A stretch of DNA of 64,000 nucleotides from Laguncularia racemosa (Eukaryota; Streptophyta; Magnoliopsida; Myrtales; Combretaceae): contig JBBMOL010000008.1 in the NCBI GenBank assembly GCA_037954665.1, forward strand, positions 10,137,559 to 10,201,558, written 5' to 3'. The stretch's first letter is position 1, and every line of letters begins with the position of its first letter. Under the pieces are notes generated by a model. It worked only from the letters and a program-made list of their open reading frames with translations, searched no databases and had not been told where the DNA came from. Made by a program: the position numbers and the translations under genes. Below, one piece after another: positions 10,861 through 24,900 of this stretch.

Positions 10861-12006
10861 GTTTGGAACCGAAAGGGAAAAAACCTGTGCGCGTTTTGCT
10901 GTACTCATAGAAGGATCCGGGTGAGAGTCTCGATCTTGTCCGTTGGATCTTAAAAGATCAATGGACCCTGCTTTCAGTTTAACCTCTTACCCTTCGTGCT
11001 TTGTGTTCGTAAATTGCCCGGTAAAAGTAAAACAGGTTCACGCGGGATCGCCACTACGCTCTCCTTTTATTTTTTATTTTTTTTCATTTTTTAAATTTAT
11101 TTATTTATTTTTACTCAGAGGATGCAGCACACGAGGCATCGCGATATAGGATCATTTTGACGCCGAACGTGACACATCAGTTTTATATAAAATATGTACT
11201 TTATTTATAATACTTTTAATAATATTTATTTCATTTACGAGAAAATTACAAACCAAAACCAAAGAATAATTTTAAGATTAAATTCAAATTAGAAATTGAA
11301 TTTTTAAATAATTAGAATGAAAAATTAGTATTTTACTAAATAATTAAAATAAATTATTAAAAATTTAAATAATTAAAATAAAAAATCAATATTTTACAAA
11401 GCTATTCAAACAAAACATTTGCTGCTATCTCATAAACATACTCAATGGTTCAAAAAGAAAATTTATTACTATTTGTAATAACATTTAATAAGATCTTCTA
11501 TTTAAATTATTTAGCGTAACGTTAATTATTTATTTGAAATACTTCAAATTTTAATCTTTTATTTGAATTTAACTTCAAACGTTGATTTCTTTGCTTAATG
11601 CTTATAATTTTTCCTTTCATCTTTAGGGTCTATTTGGATTGTCTAATTCTTATCTATATCTTATCCATATTTGATTTGTATATAATCTACATTTGATTTT
11701 TATCTGATTTTTATCTATTTAAAAATTAATATATAGATAAATTATTTAATTTATATCTGATTCATTTATATTTTAAAGTAAAGTTTAAAGATTTGGTTTT
11801 TTTTAATAAAGATATATATATATATATAATATTATATTTTTTCTTTTTTAATCTGAAATTTATCCAAACACTTATATTCAAATAGATATAAACAAATATC
11901 AAATGAACAAAAACAAACCCTTCTTTTACTAGAACATGAAGAATTTGGATTCGAACTCGTTTTCTCTCATATTACAATACTATGGGATGACATTATCTTT
12001 CTACTT
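10861..12006. other. Intergenic; possible MITE at about 11626-11925
   Basis: A GC-richer 280-base patch (10861-11150) upstream of the minus-strand gene is probably its distal promoter. Beyond it lies very A+T-rich DNA. The segment 11626-11925 starts AGGGTCTATTTGGATTG and ends, on the other strand, AAGGGTTTGTTTTTGTTC, with TTATATCTAT-like words near both ends, which fits a decayed MITE. No gene is recognised. Confidence 0.35.
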
Positions 12007-13066
12007 TAAGGTAGTGTTTGGTTCAGACTATTGGATAATACAAAACAAGAAGAAATGGGACAAAAAGGATTTTTGTACCACGTTCGTATATCTAAGTACT
12101 GGACAATGATTTTTGTGCTGTTTATTGTTTAGAATTGCAAACTACTGAATTGAGCATTGTAATTTTGGCAATTATACCATTTGTAGAATATGAAGATTTT
12201 TAGTTACGTAATTTTTGACAATTTAAAGAGATTATTAAATTCATATAATTAAATGAATTATATGGGTTAATAAATGTAAATCAATTGATTGAAAAAAATA
12301 ATAATTCATATTACAAATTATAATAATTTGTGTTATATTTAATAATTCAATTCCAATTGAATCGATAATTTTAATCACCATAGAACAACCTTAACACCTC
12401 CAACACCGGATAGCTACAAGCAACAACCCTAGTGTATTCAAAAACTAATGGTTAGTTAATCTATGAAGCTACGTTATATGGGTAAAAGTAGGATGCAATA
12501 ATAACGATAGCAACAAGAAGAGGGATGATAGTAACATGCAACAACATGAACGACAACAACAAGAACGATAGCAATAGGAACAACAGCAACAGAAATGACG
12601 ACAAATGCACATACCTACTACCGGACGCTTGTAAATCCGCCATGGACAAACACCAAGCAATAGAGGAAGAAGGGTGGCAACAAGAAAACATACCTGCCGC
12701 AATTGCTAGAGTGGAGTGTCGAACAAAAATTGACGATGCGCTCGGTGAATGTGAAGACGACGTGCATACGAATCATGGTGGAAGACAAGCTGCGTCCGGT
12801 TTGAGTGGATTAGTTATTGATTTTGTCCAGTACTTGTGAACTAGGGTCTCTGATTTATGTATTTTTGGAATGTTAGCAATAATTTTTATTTTGTGCTGTC
12901 TTTAAAATTTGTCCCTTATTTATCATGATATAATTTTTAACCAGTTTGTCCTGTACTCTAGGAGAGATTTTGTTCAGTACCTAAAGCAATTTTGCAAACC
13001 AAACGAGAGACAAATATTTTTATTCTATCAAGTACCACTTTTTATGTGCAACCAAACTCCCCCTAA
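12007..13066. mobile_element. PIF/Harbinger (Tourist-like) non-autonomous element with TAA target duplication
   Basis: The element is 12010-13063 (1054 bp). The left end is GGTAGTGTTTGGTT; the right end read on the minus strand is GGGGGAGTTTGGTTGC. TAA flanks both ends (12007-12009 and 13064-13066), the usual 3-base target duplication of this superfamily. GTTTGGTT near the tip is typical of Tourist-like elements. Subterminal GTACTGGACA/TGTCCAGTAC sequences near 12096 and 12822 are inverted copies. The interior has an AAC/CAA-rich tract (about 12530-12600) and a less A+T-rich part (12600-12830) open for 104 codons. No transposase motif is recognisable in it. Confidence 0.75.
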
Positions 13067-13765
13067 GGACGTGAGCTTTGTTCGAATTTCTCTATGGTAA
13101 GATTTGGACAAAGTACATCTTTCAGCATCACTTTATTTGAACCTCTCATGCAAACATGAAGCGAGATGTTGCTTATATTTTTGCTCTTTGATTTGGTCAT
13201 ATTTCATTCGAATTTCAAAAAAGTGAAATACAAATGAAATATCAAAAAATTGATAAAAGATCATCTGGCAACTTGCAAGTTGCAACATCCTGAAAGATTT
13301 TAAACTAATATTGCCATCATTAAAGAGTATTAGTCACTTTTGTTCTCTTTACAGCAAGCATACATTATGGAATTATTTACAAAATATTTTTCCGATCAAA
13401 TAACTATCTCATTAAAATCATTATTGAGCCATTTAGATTCTTCTATAAAGTTTCCAAAATTCACCGAAACAATCTTAATTATCGATGTTATCTATTGGAA
13501 GTCAAGCCATGCCATGTAAACAATGATAATGTCGACAATAGAAGTTCATTATTTAATCCATTACTTAAGTGTAACACTTTTATACTGTTTTCTACATAAA
13601 AAAGATAACCATACGAGATTAATACCATAAATATGTTGACAATGGAATTTATGATATCTCCTTTTTCCAAATTATTAAATTTAGACACTTCAGAAAATGG
13701 TTTCAATTATTAATCAAACTTCGCGGCAATGTCCTAAAATTTAGACAAAGTAATCTCATAAAGTT
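13067..13765. other. No feature recognised
   Basis: A+T-rich intergenic DNA between the Harbinger-type element and the next LTR relic. A 72-codon minus-strand open frame (13488-13706) has no recognisable product. Confidence 0.5.
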
Positions 13766-15553
13766 TGTGCAACACCCCAGAATTTAGGACATTACAGTCT
13801 ATTATGTGTCATTACTATAAAGTGACACACTAAGACTCTAAGACTCTAAAACTCTATAACACTTCAAAACCTATTAATCTCCATTAACTATCATATCACT
13901 ATAACTTCAATAAAATAAATGACTCACAGATGAGTCATTCTAATTCTCATTATTTAATAATAACAAAAATCCCAAAATAAACAAATATTTTTTAATACTA
14001 ACTAACATAACTAGGAATATGCTATTATTTCCATAATTTCAATTTAACTAATAATATTCTAAATTACAAGTCTTCCTAATTTTCTCGCTTTTCGTCCACA
14101 TGTAATAATGCTCTATTTCGTTTTCATCTATGTAATGTCATACCAAGTTTCCATTCTCATCACTCTACTTGCTCGTTATTCCCATTTGTGGCTAAAAAAA
14201 ATATATAGGAAGGGGGGCGAGTCTAAGCTCAGTATGTGAGTACCATACCCACATGCGCATGACACACCACATTTATAACACATGCATATATGCACTGTTA
14301 ATCCACAACACAATCACACATTAACTTACACATCAATCATAATCTACCTCAGATCATTTTGATACACAACTCTACTAAGGACAACATAGCATATCGATCA
14401 TTGAGGTACCCCCTAGGGATCTACTACTGCAGACCCCTAGGTCGAGCTAAGCATAAGCAACATGCAACATTCCATTCACATTTTACATTACATTACATTA
14501 CAAAATTCTTATAACCAATTCATCTAATAACTTCCTAACAATTACATTCAACAAACAAAGTAAACACGTACCTGAAATCCTAGATTTAAGCATGTCTGGT
14601 CTTAAACTTAGGCTAAGCTAAAATCTATACAACATCAATACATCATTCTTAGTGCTAACCTAAGAATAGTATAATTCCCTTAATTTCTCTCAATTTATTA
14701 GGTTATCTAAGGTTTTACTAATTATCTAGGTTATGTGGAAATTAGTTTAATTAGAAGTAAAATAGGTATACAATTAAGTTATGTTTAACTCAATGTGGCC
14801 ATGTTAAAGGCCATGTAGCCCAACATGGACTAACACACGACTGTGTCAAAGGTCATGTATCTTTTGGTGAGTTTTAGGTTCAATACGGTCAGAACACGGC
14901 TGTGTATCTCTTAGTATGCTTTACATTCAACACAGTCGAAATACAATTGTGTAGATAGGTCGTGTATCTCTCGATATGTTTAAGGTTTAACACGGTCAAA
15001 ACATGGCCATGTAGACAAGTCGTGTATCTCTTAGTACATCTTTGCAAACCCTTATTTCTCTCTCATTAATCCATCTCAATTTTAAATCCATTGCTCCTAG
15101 ATTTAAAATTAACCCTAAAACATGGAATTTCTAATTACTTTACATGAATTCAAATTCTTACTTGGTTCAGATTATTCTTGGAATTCCAAATTTGATGACT
15201 TTTGTGCTTGTTCAATCTATCCTTAAACCCAATTCTTATGAATGAAGTCAAATTCGTGATCTTTAATATCAATCGTTAGAATAAATCTTTGTTTACTAGT
15301 TAAGATTTTTACTTGTTTATTTTGCCGCTTGATTCACTTTTTGGTCGGTTTTCTTGTAGGGTTCTCTCACTCTCTAGGTTTCTAGAATCGCAGTTGATGA
15401 ATGAGCAAAAAGATAAAACCCTAGGTTAGTGTAGTTTACATAGTCACATTAGGAAAAGACGAAATTGCCCTCATCTCTTAACTTTATTTATAAAATTGCC
15501 CTCAATCTTATATTATTTATTTTATTATTTTACTTATTAATTATGATTATATA

Positions 15554-15587
<34 letters not shown>

Positions 15588-15590
15588 TTC
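13766..15590 (-). mobile_element. Solo LTR or LTR remnant, same family as element A
   Basis: The left part is clearly related to the LTRs at 41389 and 63362. All three share, in the same order, a TGxxAxxxCC start, CACACTAAGACTCTAA, ATGAGTCATTCTAATxxTCATTA, CxCAGTATGTGAGTACCA and GATCATTGAGGTACCCCCTA followed by GACCCCTAGGxCGAGCTAAG. Orientation is as in element A, whose coding strand is minus. No gag or pol sequence adjoins it. It contains a run of about 57-base subrepeats at 14815-15045 with ACACGGTC...GTCGTGTATCTC words, and ends in a TA microsatellite (15560-15589). The right edge is approximate. Confidence 0.7.
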
Positions 15591-16229
15591 AAAACTGTGT
15601 ATTACAATTTGTTTGTCAAAACTTCTAGTGTAAGAAATATTATTCAAAGAAATATACGATTTTAGTAAATTAGGGTTTATCACTATAGTAAAAAACTCAA
15701 AGTTGAGTTTCAAAACTTGAGCGAGATGTGAGAGATAAACTAATTACATAACTCATGAATTAGGATTTAAAAGAATCAAATGGGCTCAAGAATTGGCAAA
15801 GATTCAATCAATACAACTTAATACACTTAATTAACTAAGAGGGGCCCTAAATTGGCTTTCGTTGGAGTAAAATCAAATCAAATTGTATTTAACCAAGCCT
15901 ACGCTTAACCTTTTCTCTCACTTAAGGAATCACGACTTATACTATTTAGTATCAATTCTGAGAGAGAGAAACTCTAAGTCTATCACCTCAAGGACCTTAA
16001 TGGAAGTGTTAGGGGAATAGCTTAGTACCATATCCCATACTTAAAACTCTAAAAAAAAAAAAAAACTAAATGGGCAAAATATCAAAAAACCAGAATGAAG
16101 TGAAAGGCACCCTTGGTACAAGATCCAAATGATAACCTGTTACTGTGAGGTTGGAAATTCAAAGGGAAAACACCCTCTCCAAGGTTGGTAGACACACCCT
16201 CTTTGGCTATCGGTGGTTGGAGCTTTAGC
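15591..16229. other. No feature recognised
   Basis: Intergenic, A+T-rich. No coding frame or repeat with clear limits is seen. Confidence 0.5.
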
Positions 16230-18367
16230 AACTAGTGGTTGTTAGATTTTGCGCCAATTTTCCCAAAAATATTAAATCTTTATGGGATTTGATAGTTCTT
16301 GGTACTCTAGGGTACTTTTGCATAAAGAATCACATGGTTTCTTTAGACTTTTAATTTTAAGTACCAAAATATATGGTCCTTAAGAAAAAGATCCTTTTAA
16401 TCAGTTAGAAAAATGAATTTCTTGAAAATCCAAATGATGTTGTTTCAAGTCCAAATTTTATATATAAGCTTTTTAATACTTGTAATGTTATATTTTGAAA
16501 AACTATGGATTAACTATTTATTATACTTATTTTTGTAAATGTGCAACTTTTTGTGATTTAACAAAATGAATAGTTTTATTACTTTAAATTAATGAAATAA
16601 ATTTATGTTGATTATGAAAGTCCATAGATGATGAAGATAATTTTTTTTACCAATTTTTGTGCAATAAGTAATTATTTTACCTTTTAAAGCTAATTTGAAG
16701 CTTTTGAAGAAAAATTATTATAAATAGTAAATATTAGAAAATAACTTCTAAAAATTCTAGAATTAATATAAATATTTTTATGAGTCCATAGAATTTTTTT
16801 TGAGATTTATTTGAGTTAGTTTAGTACGTATCACTTATTTAGCATTATTTAGTAATTATTAAAGTACATAAGGATATAATTAGTTAATTAAGAGTTTTTG
16901 GAGTTTATATTAGAGACATAGAGTAATTCAAGAACTTTTGTATATCGTAGGTGATCCCGAAGCTAATATTAGAGCACACTAGAGTTCTAGAGGATCTAAT
17001 GACCTTATTGATTGTATGCAACATTTTAAGTGAGCACCCCTATTTTTTTTTTTTTTTTATGTTTGAGTGTAGCGGCCATAAAATAAACAATGACATGCAT
17101 GCTTACAAAGCCACTATGACTTTATTTAAGTAAATCACATGGTTCATGATATGCATGATTGACACCATTATACCATTACTTGGCTTGACATAACATAATG
17201 TCATGATTGATATTATGTGTTAGGGGCATACCTTTAGTTATAATTGTAGATGAAGGATAGTAGTTATCATTAGAAGAGTATGTTTAGCTTGAATTGTGAA
17301 GTGATTGACATTATGAGCATGCTCTTAAGTATTAAACATGGCTTATCGATAAGGTTACTATTACATGAATACATATGATATGGATGATAAGCTAGTTGAA
17401 TTTTTGAATTATAGCCATTTATTTTTATGCTTGGTTATTGTTGATTGCATCACATGTGTCTATGAAATGATATGAAAACGGCCTAAAGCCTATATTTTTA
17501 CCTAAAATGCTCAGTTTATGAAAAAGGACATAGGAGTCACATTTGAAAGCTTGATTTGTATAAGAGGACTTAAGGTCACGTTTTGATTATAAAGCTTAGT
17601 TTTTCATATATAGATTTGTATGCTCAATTTTGAGCCATTAAGTCTCGCTCATATTTTGATCGGGAGTCACCTTAAGGCACTCATATATTTTGCTTAAAAG
17701 CTGATAAATGCTGCTAATATATTTTGCTTGAGAGATACCAAGTGCCACTTATGTATCATGTTTGGTAGTAGCCATTTGCCACTCAAATTATGCTTGGGAG
17801 CTGTCAAGTACCACTCATATTATACTCGGGCTCAAGGGTAGCTCATGTCATTTGCATTAGCATGCATATCTTTGCATCTTTAACCATCTATTGATTGTTA
17901 TGATAACCTATGCTTAGTTATGTTTAATATGATTAATTGTTATTATTTGTTGTTTGCTCAATTAGCTTTGATGCTAAGGGGTCAGGGTTTTTTTTTTTTT
18001 TTTTTTTAATTTTTTTCCTAACCTCAAGTTATGAAGATAGAGATAACACAAAAATCTAGGCTTGGGATGGGGCTATGTCGAGAGTAGGATTTACTTATAT
18101 TTGCTGTATATTTTATTGAAAGACTTATAATTATATTTTGAACTATATGAGATGTCAAAATATGTATAAACTTAGGCAATGTAATGCCCTAACTTTATGC
18201 ATTTAAAAAATGCTTTCGCGCCATATATTATATTTATGTAATATTTGTGAATTTTAACTTGTGCTTGGTTTCTGGAGAACCTTATCCTCAACTCAAAGAT
18301 GACATAGCAATTTATCTCTTAAGTTCGAGTGTGTAAATGAATAGGACCCAAGAGGCAGGGTGCTACA
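16230..18367 (+). mobile_element. LTR relic of a second Ty3/gypsy (chromovirus-like) family, plus orientation
   Basis: The segment has LTR-type landmarks rather than genes. It begins near TGTTAGATTTTGCGCC and ends GGCAGGGTGCTACA. At 16945-17035 GTAGGTGATCCCGAAGCT leads to GATTGTATGCAACATTTTAAGTGAGC, an arrangement familiar from del/Tekay-type LTRs. From 17460 to 17840 several phrases of the kind GGGAGTCACCTTAAGGCACT, CAAGTGCCACTTATG and GTCAAGTACCACTCATA form a loose internal repeat. No target duplication is visible and the left edge is uncertain, so whether it is one solo LTR or a composite is open. Confidence 0.5.
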
Positions 18368-18628
18368 AAGTTAACACTTGTTTGGCATAGATGAAATTTT
18401 TGAAAAACTATGGAAATAAAAGGAAAATAATGAAAATTTGATGTTTGGCTATTAAAAATAAGAGTGGAAGATGATGAAAATTGAGAGAAATTGGTGGAAA
18501 CATTTTCGCTTTTAATGTCATTAAGTTTCTCTCCAAAAGTGTAAAGAAAAGGATGAAAATCAATGAAACCAAAGAAATTATAAAAATCCCTCTAAAACCA
18601 AATTAAATGAATAAAGTTAGGGATATTT

Positions 18629-20870
18629 TTGTCTTTCAATGATACATTCTCTTCCATTTTCATTTTCATTTTCATTTCCACTCAAACCACGATTAAAGGC
18701 TTAAGGAGGAATGACGTATGTAAAATTACTAGGTGTTATGCAGATTTGGAGTTCCTTAATAGGCTACTACTCTGGCATAGGCCGAGAAGGCTGTCTTATG
18801 ATCTGAATACAACATGGATGTTGGTGGGAGATCTAAATGGTATAATGAGAGAGAAGGAGAAGAGTGGAGGAAGAGCTAAGCCATATCGACAGATGAGAGA
18901 GTTCCAAAATATGATTTTGGATTGCAATCTTATTGATATTGGTTTTTGAGGATGACTTTACACTTGGGAAAGAAGGAGACAAAATGAAGTGTTAATGAAG
19001 GAAAGATTGGACAGAGGACTTTTCAATGCTGAATGGTTGATTGTATTTCCCAAGACTCAAGTAACTAGTATCCTTGTATTTGGGAGTGATCATTCCCCAC
19101 TCATAATTAACTTGATTAATGATGAGCAGAAAGCCCTCAGAACTTTTAGAATTGAAAATTTTTGGATATATGCAAGTTGTGGAATCTGCATAGCAAAACA
19201 CAAATGAAACAGTGGATTTTAATGGTTTGATGAGGGAACTAGCTAAGGTTTGCATTGAGCTCATGGAGTGGAGTAAATCAATAGTCCGAAGCAATTCTAA
19301 AAAGATTGCTGATATCCATGCCATATTAGCTAAGTTTCAAGCATTGCTTGTTGAAGAACACAATCAGGATGAGGAGGATCTTTTGCATCAGCAACTGAAT
19401 TTTTTATACTAATAAGAGGGAATTTTATGGAGTAAGAGGTCTAGAATATCATGGTGGAAATGCGGGGATAAGAATACAAAATTTTTCCAGTAGAGTGACC
19501 TGAGAAGGAGGCAAAAAACTGCATTATGGACATTAAAAATACGGATGGACCATGAATGCATGACGTTGGAGAAATTAAAGCAACTTTTGTTAAATATTAC
19601 GAGGACCTATTCGCCATAGGAAATACTAATTCTTTGAATCAAGTGTTATGTTGTGTTGATAGTATCATTACACAAGAGATGAATGAGACTCTTACAAGAC
19701 CATTGGAAGACTTGGAAGCAAGGAATGCAGCATTCCAACTTGGAGGTTCAAAAGCTCCGGGACCAGATGGATTCAAAGGTCAGTTTTTTCAAACACATTA
19801 GGCAGTTCTTGGAGGCTTCATGATAGAAGTGGTAAGTTTAGTAAACAGGCACTCTTCCTCATTCATTTAATAATACAGATTTAGTGTTAATCCTTAAAGT
19901 TCGTTATCCTGACAATATTTCACGATATTAACAAGATCATATAAAAAATCCTATCAAATAACATTCAACCTTTTCTAGATGCTATAATTACCCCCTATCA
20001 AAGTGCTTTTTATCCCGGGTCAATAAATACAAGATAATGCAATCATACCCCACAAGATCTTTCATTTTATTAAAATTCATAAGAAAGGGAAATAACATTT
20101 CTATGCTTTAAATATTGATATGACAAAAGCTTGTGATAAGGTTGAACAATCTTTTTTGGAAGCAATAATGAGCAAAATGGGTTTTTGTTAGAAATGGATA
20201 GGATGGATAATGAATTGTGTGTCTTCTGTATCTTATAATATTATGATTAATGAAAAGAGGGTAGGAAATGTACATTATAAGAGAGCAATAAGACAAGGAG
20301 ATCCATTATCTCCCTATTTATTTCTTCTAGTAATTGATTGTCTTTCTAAAATGATCTTGATGGCTACGGATAGAGGACTTTTGGATGGTATTAGAGTGAA
20401 GAGGAATAGTCCTATTTTGACTCATTTATTTTTTTGCTGATGATGCTCTCTTCTTCCTCAAAGCCACTAAATCAAATATTGAAGTGAAATGAACTTACAA
20501 CTGTTGAGAACGAAGTAATTACAACTACTGCAGCTGTGGTTCAAAATGTAAGATAGCAATGGAGTTCTCCGGCTAATAGATTAGTGAAAATAAATCCTGA
20601 TGGTGCTTATTGTCCATCAAGTGGTACAGCAGGAGCAGGAATTATTTGTTGAGATTCAAGTGGTGGTCTTTTGGAAGCCTTTGCAACACTAGTAGAAATT
20701 GATTCAGCTGAAGGAGCAGATATGGTCGTAGTTGCTAGTTAGACATGGTCTTCACATGGTAAAGCAAAGGAACTGGTTGAATATTCAAGTTGAGATAGAT
20801 TAAAAAATTGTTCATGATCAAATTCAACCAAGGAAAATCACTTCTTGGAGATGTTCTAATTAGCTTCTAG
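18629..20870 (+). pseudogene. Decayed L1-type LINE (endonuclease, reverse transcriptase, RNase H)
   Basis: Fragments in several plus-strand frames line up in the order of a plant LINE second reading frame. Endonuclease: WMLVGDLNGIM and EKSGG near 18815-18870, YTWERR near 18960 and the catalytic-site phrase GSDHSPL at about 19082-19102. Reverse transcriptase: KAPGPDGF near 19752-19775, MTKACDKVEQSFLE near 20117-20160, RQGDPLSPYLF near 20290-20322, and the FADD active site at 20433-20444. An RNase H domain follows (KINPDGAY near 20590, AGAGIIC near 20632, DSSGGLLEA near 20655), which is typical of plant L1 elements. Several stop codons and frameshifts, and the loss of most of the region between FADD and RNase H, make it non-functional. 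The 5' end and ORF1 are missing. Confidence 0.9.
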
Positions 20871-21950
20871 ACATTTTTTTTCTTTTGCAATTTCTTTTTT
20901 TCTAATTAATCGCAAAGCAAATGCTTGTACTAATTAGATAATTGCTTAGGGTAAATTAGGAAATGCTACATCAAATTAAAAGAAAAAAAAGAGTATAAAG
21001 TGAAAAACGTATAAAAATAACATGAAACTGATAAACCTTTCTTCTACATTCTATCGCATAAATCAGCACCGACGACCTCGACAACCATACGATGGAGCAC
21101 CCCCACCTCTCTAGAGAATGCATGCGTGATTGATACAAGAGACAAAAATGTCACATATAAATCTAGGCCTTTATTAGCTCACAGACTGCGACTAGTTAAT
21201 GTCAAAAAATAATTGTAATATTTGTAAATAGATTGTAAATGAAAAATAGGAATAGTCTACATCTTTGAAATAACCACCTGTAATAGATTTTAGTTGTAAT
21301 CTCAAGTATACATAATGTAACTATGTGAAACTAATCTTAATCACATTCAATATTTAAAAAGGTGTTTTGTTTAGGGTTTAAAGGTATGACTCTTCTTCCC
21401 ATGAGATATTACTTACTAAGCAAGAAAAATAAGCCTAGAAATTAACTAGATTTGACATGACTTACAAATTTAACCGCTTATGTCATATGTGTAAACTAAA
21501 ATCAAAGGATGGATAAAAATATACATTAAGGGAATGAATCCACAAAAGTGTTTAGGGGTTGTAATGAACTTACCACAAATGATAATTAAGCTCCAAAATA
21601 TAAAGTCTTTTGTGCTAAGGAAATTATTTTGGTCTAAGAAAAATACATAAAATACAAAAAAAATAAAATGTAGGAATTGGTGCTACATCCAATCGTTATT
21701 GATGCTATCCCATGTACCGGTCAATATGCTGGTTCCAAAAGACAATCCATCCATATCCCTTTTAGTTTCCAATGCATCATAAAGCAAAAAAAATTCTTTC
21801 TTTATTTGATTTGAACCCTAAATCTTAATCTAAACTTGCAATGAGTTAGATGTTAATTTAAATTCGGTCCTTATATTTTGATCATATCATATTTGGTTTT
21901 AGAGTTTAAGAGCAACACTCTATCCATTGAAGAGAATTTGTGGTAAGTAA
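20871..21950. other. No gene recognised between LINE and gypsy relic
   Basis: A+T-rich. It may hold the LINE 3' tail (about 20870-21000, with A runs) and upstream parts of the following gypsy element, but no LTR boundary could be placed. Confidence 0.4.
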
Positions 21951-21959
21951 TTGGTTCCT

Positions 21960-24900
21960 TCATCAAATTCAAAATTGGGTTAAGGTTTGTGCTAAAAAAG
22001 ATATAGTTTTGTGGCTTTGGTATTATATAAAAGTGCAGGTGTACAATTGAATTACTAATATTTGTGGATGCCTATTAAAGGATTGGAATTGTGGATTGGT
22101 GCTATATTGTGGAAAGATTTGGTCAAGTTTTACAATTTTTTTGTTCATAGTTGGTTATGATCTAAGTTGCTTTGTTGCTAACCTTACAAGGGATATTCAA
22201 ATAGAAGTAAAATCTTTTAACCTAAATCTTTGATGAGCAATCGATTTAGCAAAATTACATGGAGAAAATTGAAGATCTTGTAGGCTCATTTTTCTTAGAA
22301 CATTTCACTCCCCTTTTTATCTACACCTGTTTTTAAATTAGCTTAACAACTTTCAAATGCTATATCAAATAATATCCCTATAAAAAATTATTTGCTTGTG
22401 GATCATTTGAGAAAAGAGAAAAAGGCCCATGTTATAGATGTAACAAAAAATGTTGTATTGGCTATACATGTAAAGAAAAATGATTTTTTTAATTGGTGAT
22501 GATTCTAATGATGAAATAATAGAAGAAACTAAATAAATAGAACTAAATGATATTGTTTCTAACAATGGATAATTTAAATAAGCATTATACTTGATAGGTA
22601 TTCGTGTCCCTACAATATTAATGTTTTATGGAAAATTAAATAAAATAGGAGTTGCAATGTTGCTAGGTAGTGACAACAATACCTACTAATTTAAAAAAGA
22701 AAGTACAATTAAAAAAAAAACTTGGTTTATCAATTCATTCATTACCTAAATTTCAAGTCATTATTAGTAATAGGGAAAGACTTGCTTGACAATTTAAGGA
22801 TCCAAATTTGTATATGATTTTTATGTTTTACCCATTAAAGAAGCTAAAACAATCTTGGGTTTACGGTAGCTACAGCGTTTAGGCCATAGAATAAAAAACT
22901 CTTCTTTTGAAGTTTGAGATGAATAGGAAGAAGATGATGTTATCATCATAAAATTGGAACCGAACAAATTAATGTGAAGTAATAGAGATTTTACATTACT
23001 AGAAAAATGAGAGAGAAAAATTGATTAAAAAATATTAGATTTGGGAATTGTTCTCCCAAGCATTATTCCATTTTCTTCATTAATGTTGTTGATGAAAAAC
23101 AAAAAGGGTCATAGAGATTTTATGTGGACGGTAAAGCGAGTCAACTCACTATTAAGGATAATTTTCCAATACCTACAAGGCTACAATATATGAGCTTTTG
23201 GCTGAATTTTATGGGGGCATATGTTTTCTTTAAATTGGATTTAAGACAAACATGTGCAAGAATGATATTGAAATATTGTATTTAGAACATATAAAGGTCA
23301 TTATAAATTTTTTTGTAATGTCTTTTGGGTTATTCTATGTCTTGTCAACTTATTAAGTAGTTAAATTAGATGCTTTGGCCTTTACTTGAGAAAATTTGTT
23401 ATTGTCCCTTTTTTTTCTTTTTCAATATGACATTTTTGTCTATGCTAAGATGTTAAAGGAGCATTGGACACATCTGAGAGTGGTTTTGGAATGTCTTGTA
23501 AAGAATGTTTCTTCTTCCTCTCTTTTTATTTTTTCTTTTTTAATTAAGAAATCTAAATTTTATTTTGCTAATGAGACTAATGATTATGTGAATTATGCTG
23601 GATTATTGATGTAGTTCGACCAAACAATTTAAAAATCAAAATATTTTTTAAATAGTTAAAACTGATAAATGAAAACAATAAAGGTTTTTGAGACAAGATA
23701 GTTACAATAGATTTGTAAAGAGTTATGAGATCATTATGACTCTTGATAAGTTTATTTTGAAAAGATATTTTATTTGGTCATTCTAAGCTAATGATGCACT
23801 TCAAGCTTTAATAGTGGTCTTATGTTCAACTCCAATGCTATCTTCACTAGATTTTGGTAAAGAGATTATAATTGAGACAAATACACCATGGCAAGAGTTG
23901 AAGCAGTCTTGTTACAAGACAACAAACCCATTGCACTATATAGCAAAAGGATAAGTTTGAGAATGTAGAAAAATTCAACCTCTATATGAGAACTATATGT
24001 TATTCTAGAGGCTATTAAGAAGTAGCATCAATATCTTCAAGGAAAGTATTTAATCATTGGAATTACCTAAAGAGTATTAAAGAGACTATGACATAAGTGA
24101 TACAAGCTCTTGAAAGCAATAATATTTCGTGAAGCTATTAAGGTTTGACTTTTCAATTTGATAAGGAGTTTCAAAGTAATATTGAATATTTTGGAGCTTT
24201 TGAAAGAAACTCAAATAGGTTAGCATGATATTTGATTGTGGTTTGTATGAGATAATTTGATATTTTTTAGGGGGAGACTTTACATATCTTCAAGTTAACT
24301 CTAAAGAAATTGATCATACATAAGTATCATAACTCTTCCTTAGGGGACTAAAGGAATAGTTATGACCTTTCACTAGTTGTTGCGAGTTTCTATTAAAAGA
24401 AAACGTGTCTAGATGTTGAAAAATATGTATATAAGTGTTTGGCTTGTCAACAAACAAAATGCAACACTCAAGTTCTTTATGGGCTTATACAACCTCTATC
24501 GATTCTAGAGCAAATGTGGGAAGAGGTAATGATGGATTTTATTGTTGGGCTAGCTATTTCTAATGGCTACTACTATTTTGGTTGTGCTTGACAAGTTGAC
24601 AAAGGCAATCCATTTTGGAGCTTTAGTTGCTAGTTTTACGATGTATAAAGTAGCTCAATTTTTTGTTAATGTGGTGTGCCAATGACATGGGTTCTCTACT
24701 AATATTATATCATACAGAGATTCTATTTTTATGAGCAACCATTGGTAGAAACTCTTTTGCCTTAGTGGCATAACTTTGAAAATGTTAATGCTTATCACCT
24801 CAAATTATGGACAAAATGAAGTTGTCAAAAGATATTTAAAGAAAAATTTAAGGATTTACACCAATGGATCCACTAATTGGTCTATATATTTGGCTTAAGT

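Noticed and set aside
18368..18690. A MITE between the LTR relic and the LINE
   Set aside because: The ends (TTGTTTGGCATAG and, inverted, GTGGTTTGAGTGG) are only loosely alike and no target duplication was found.
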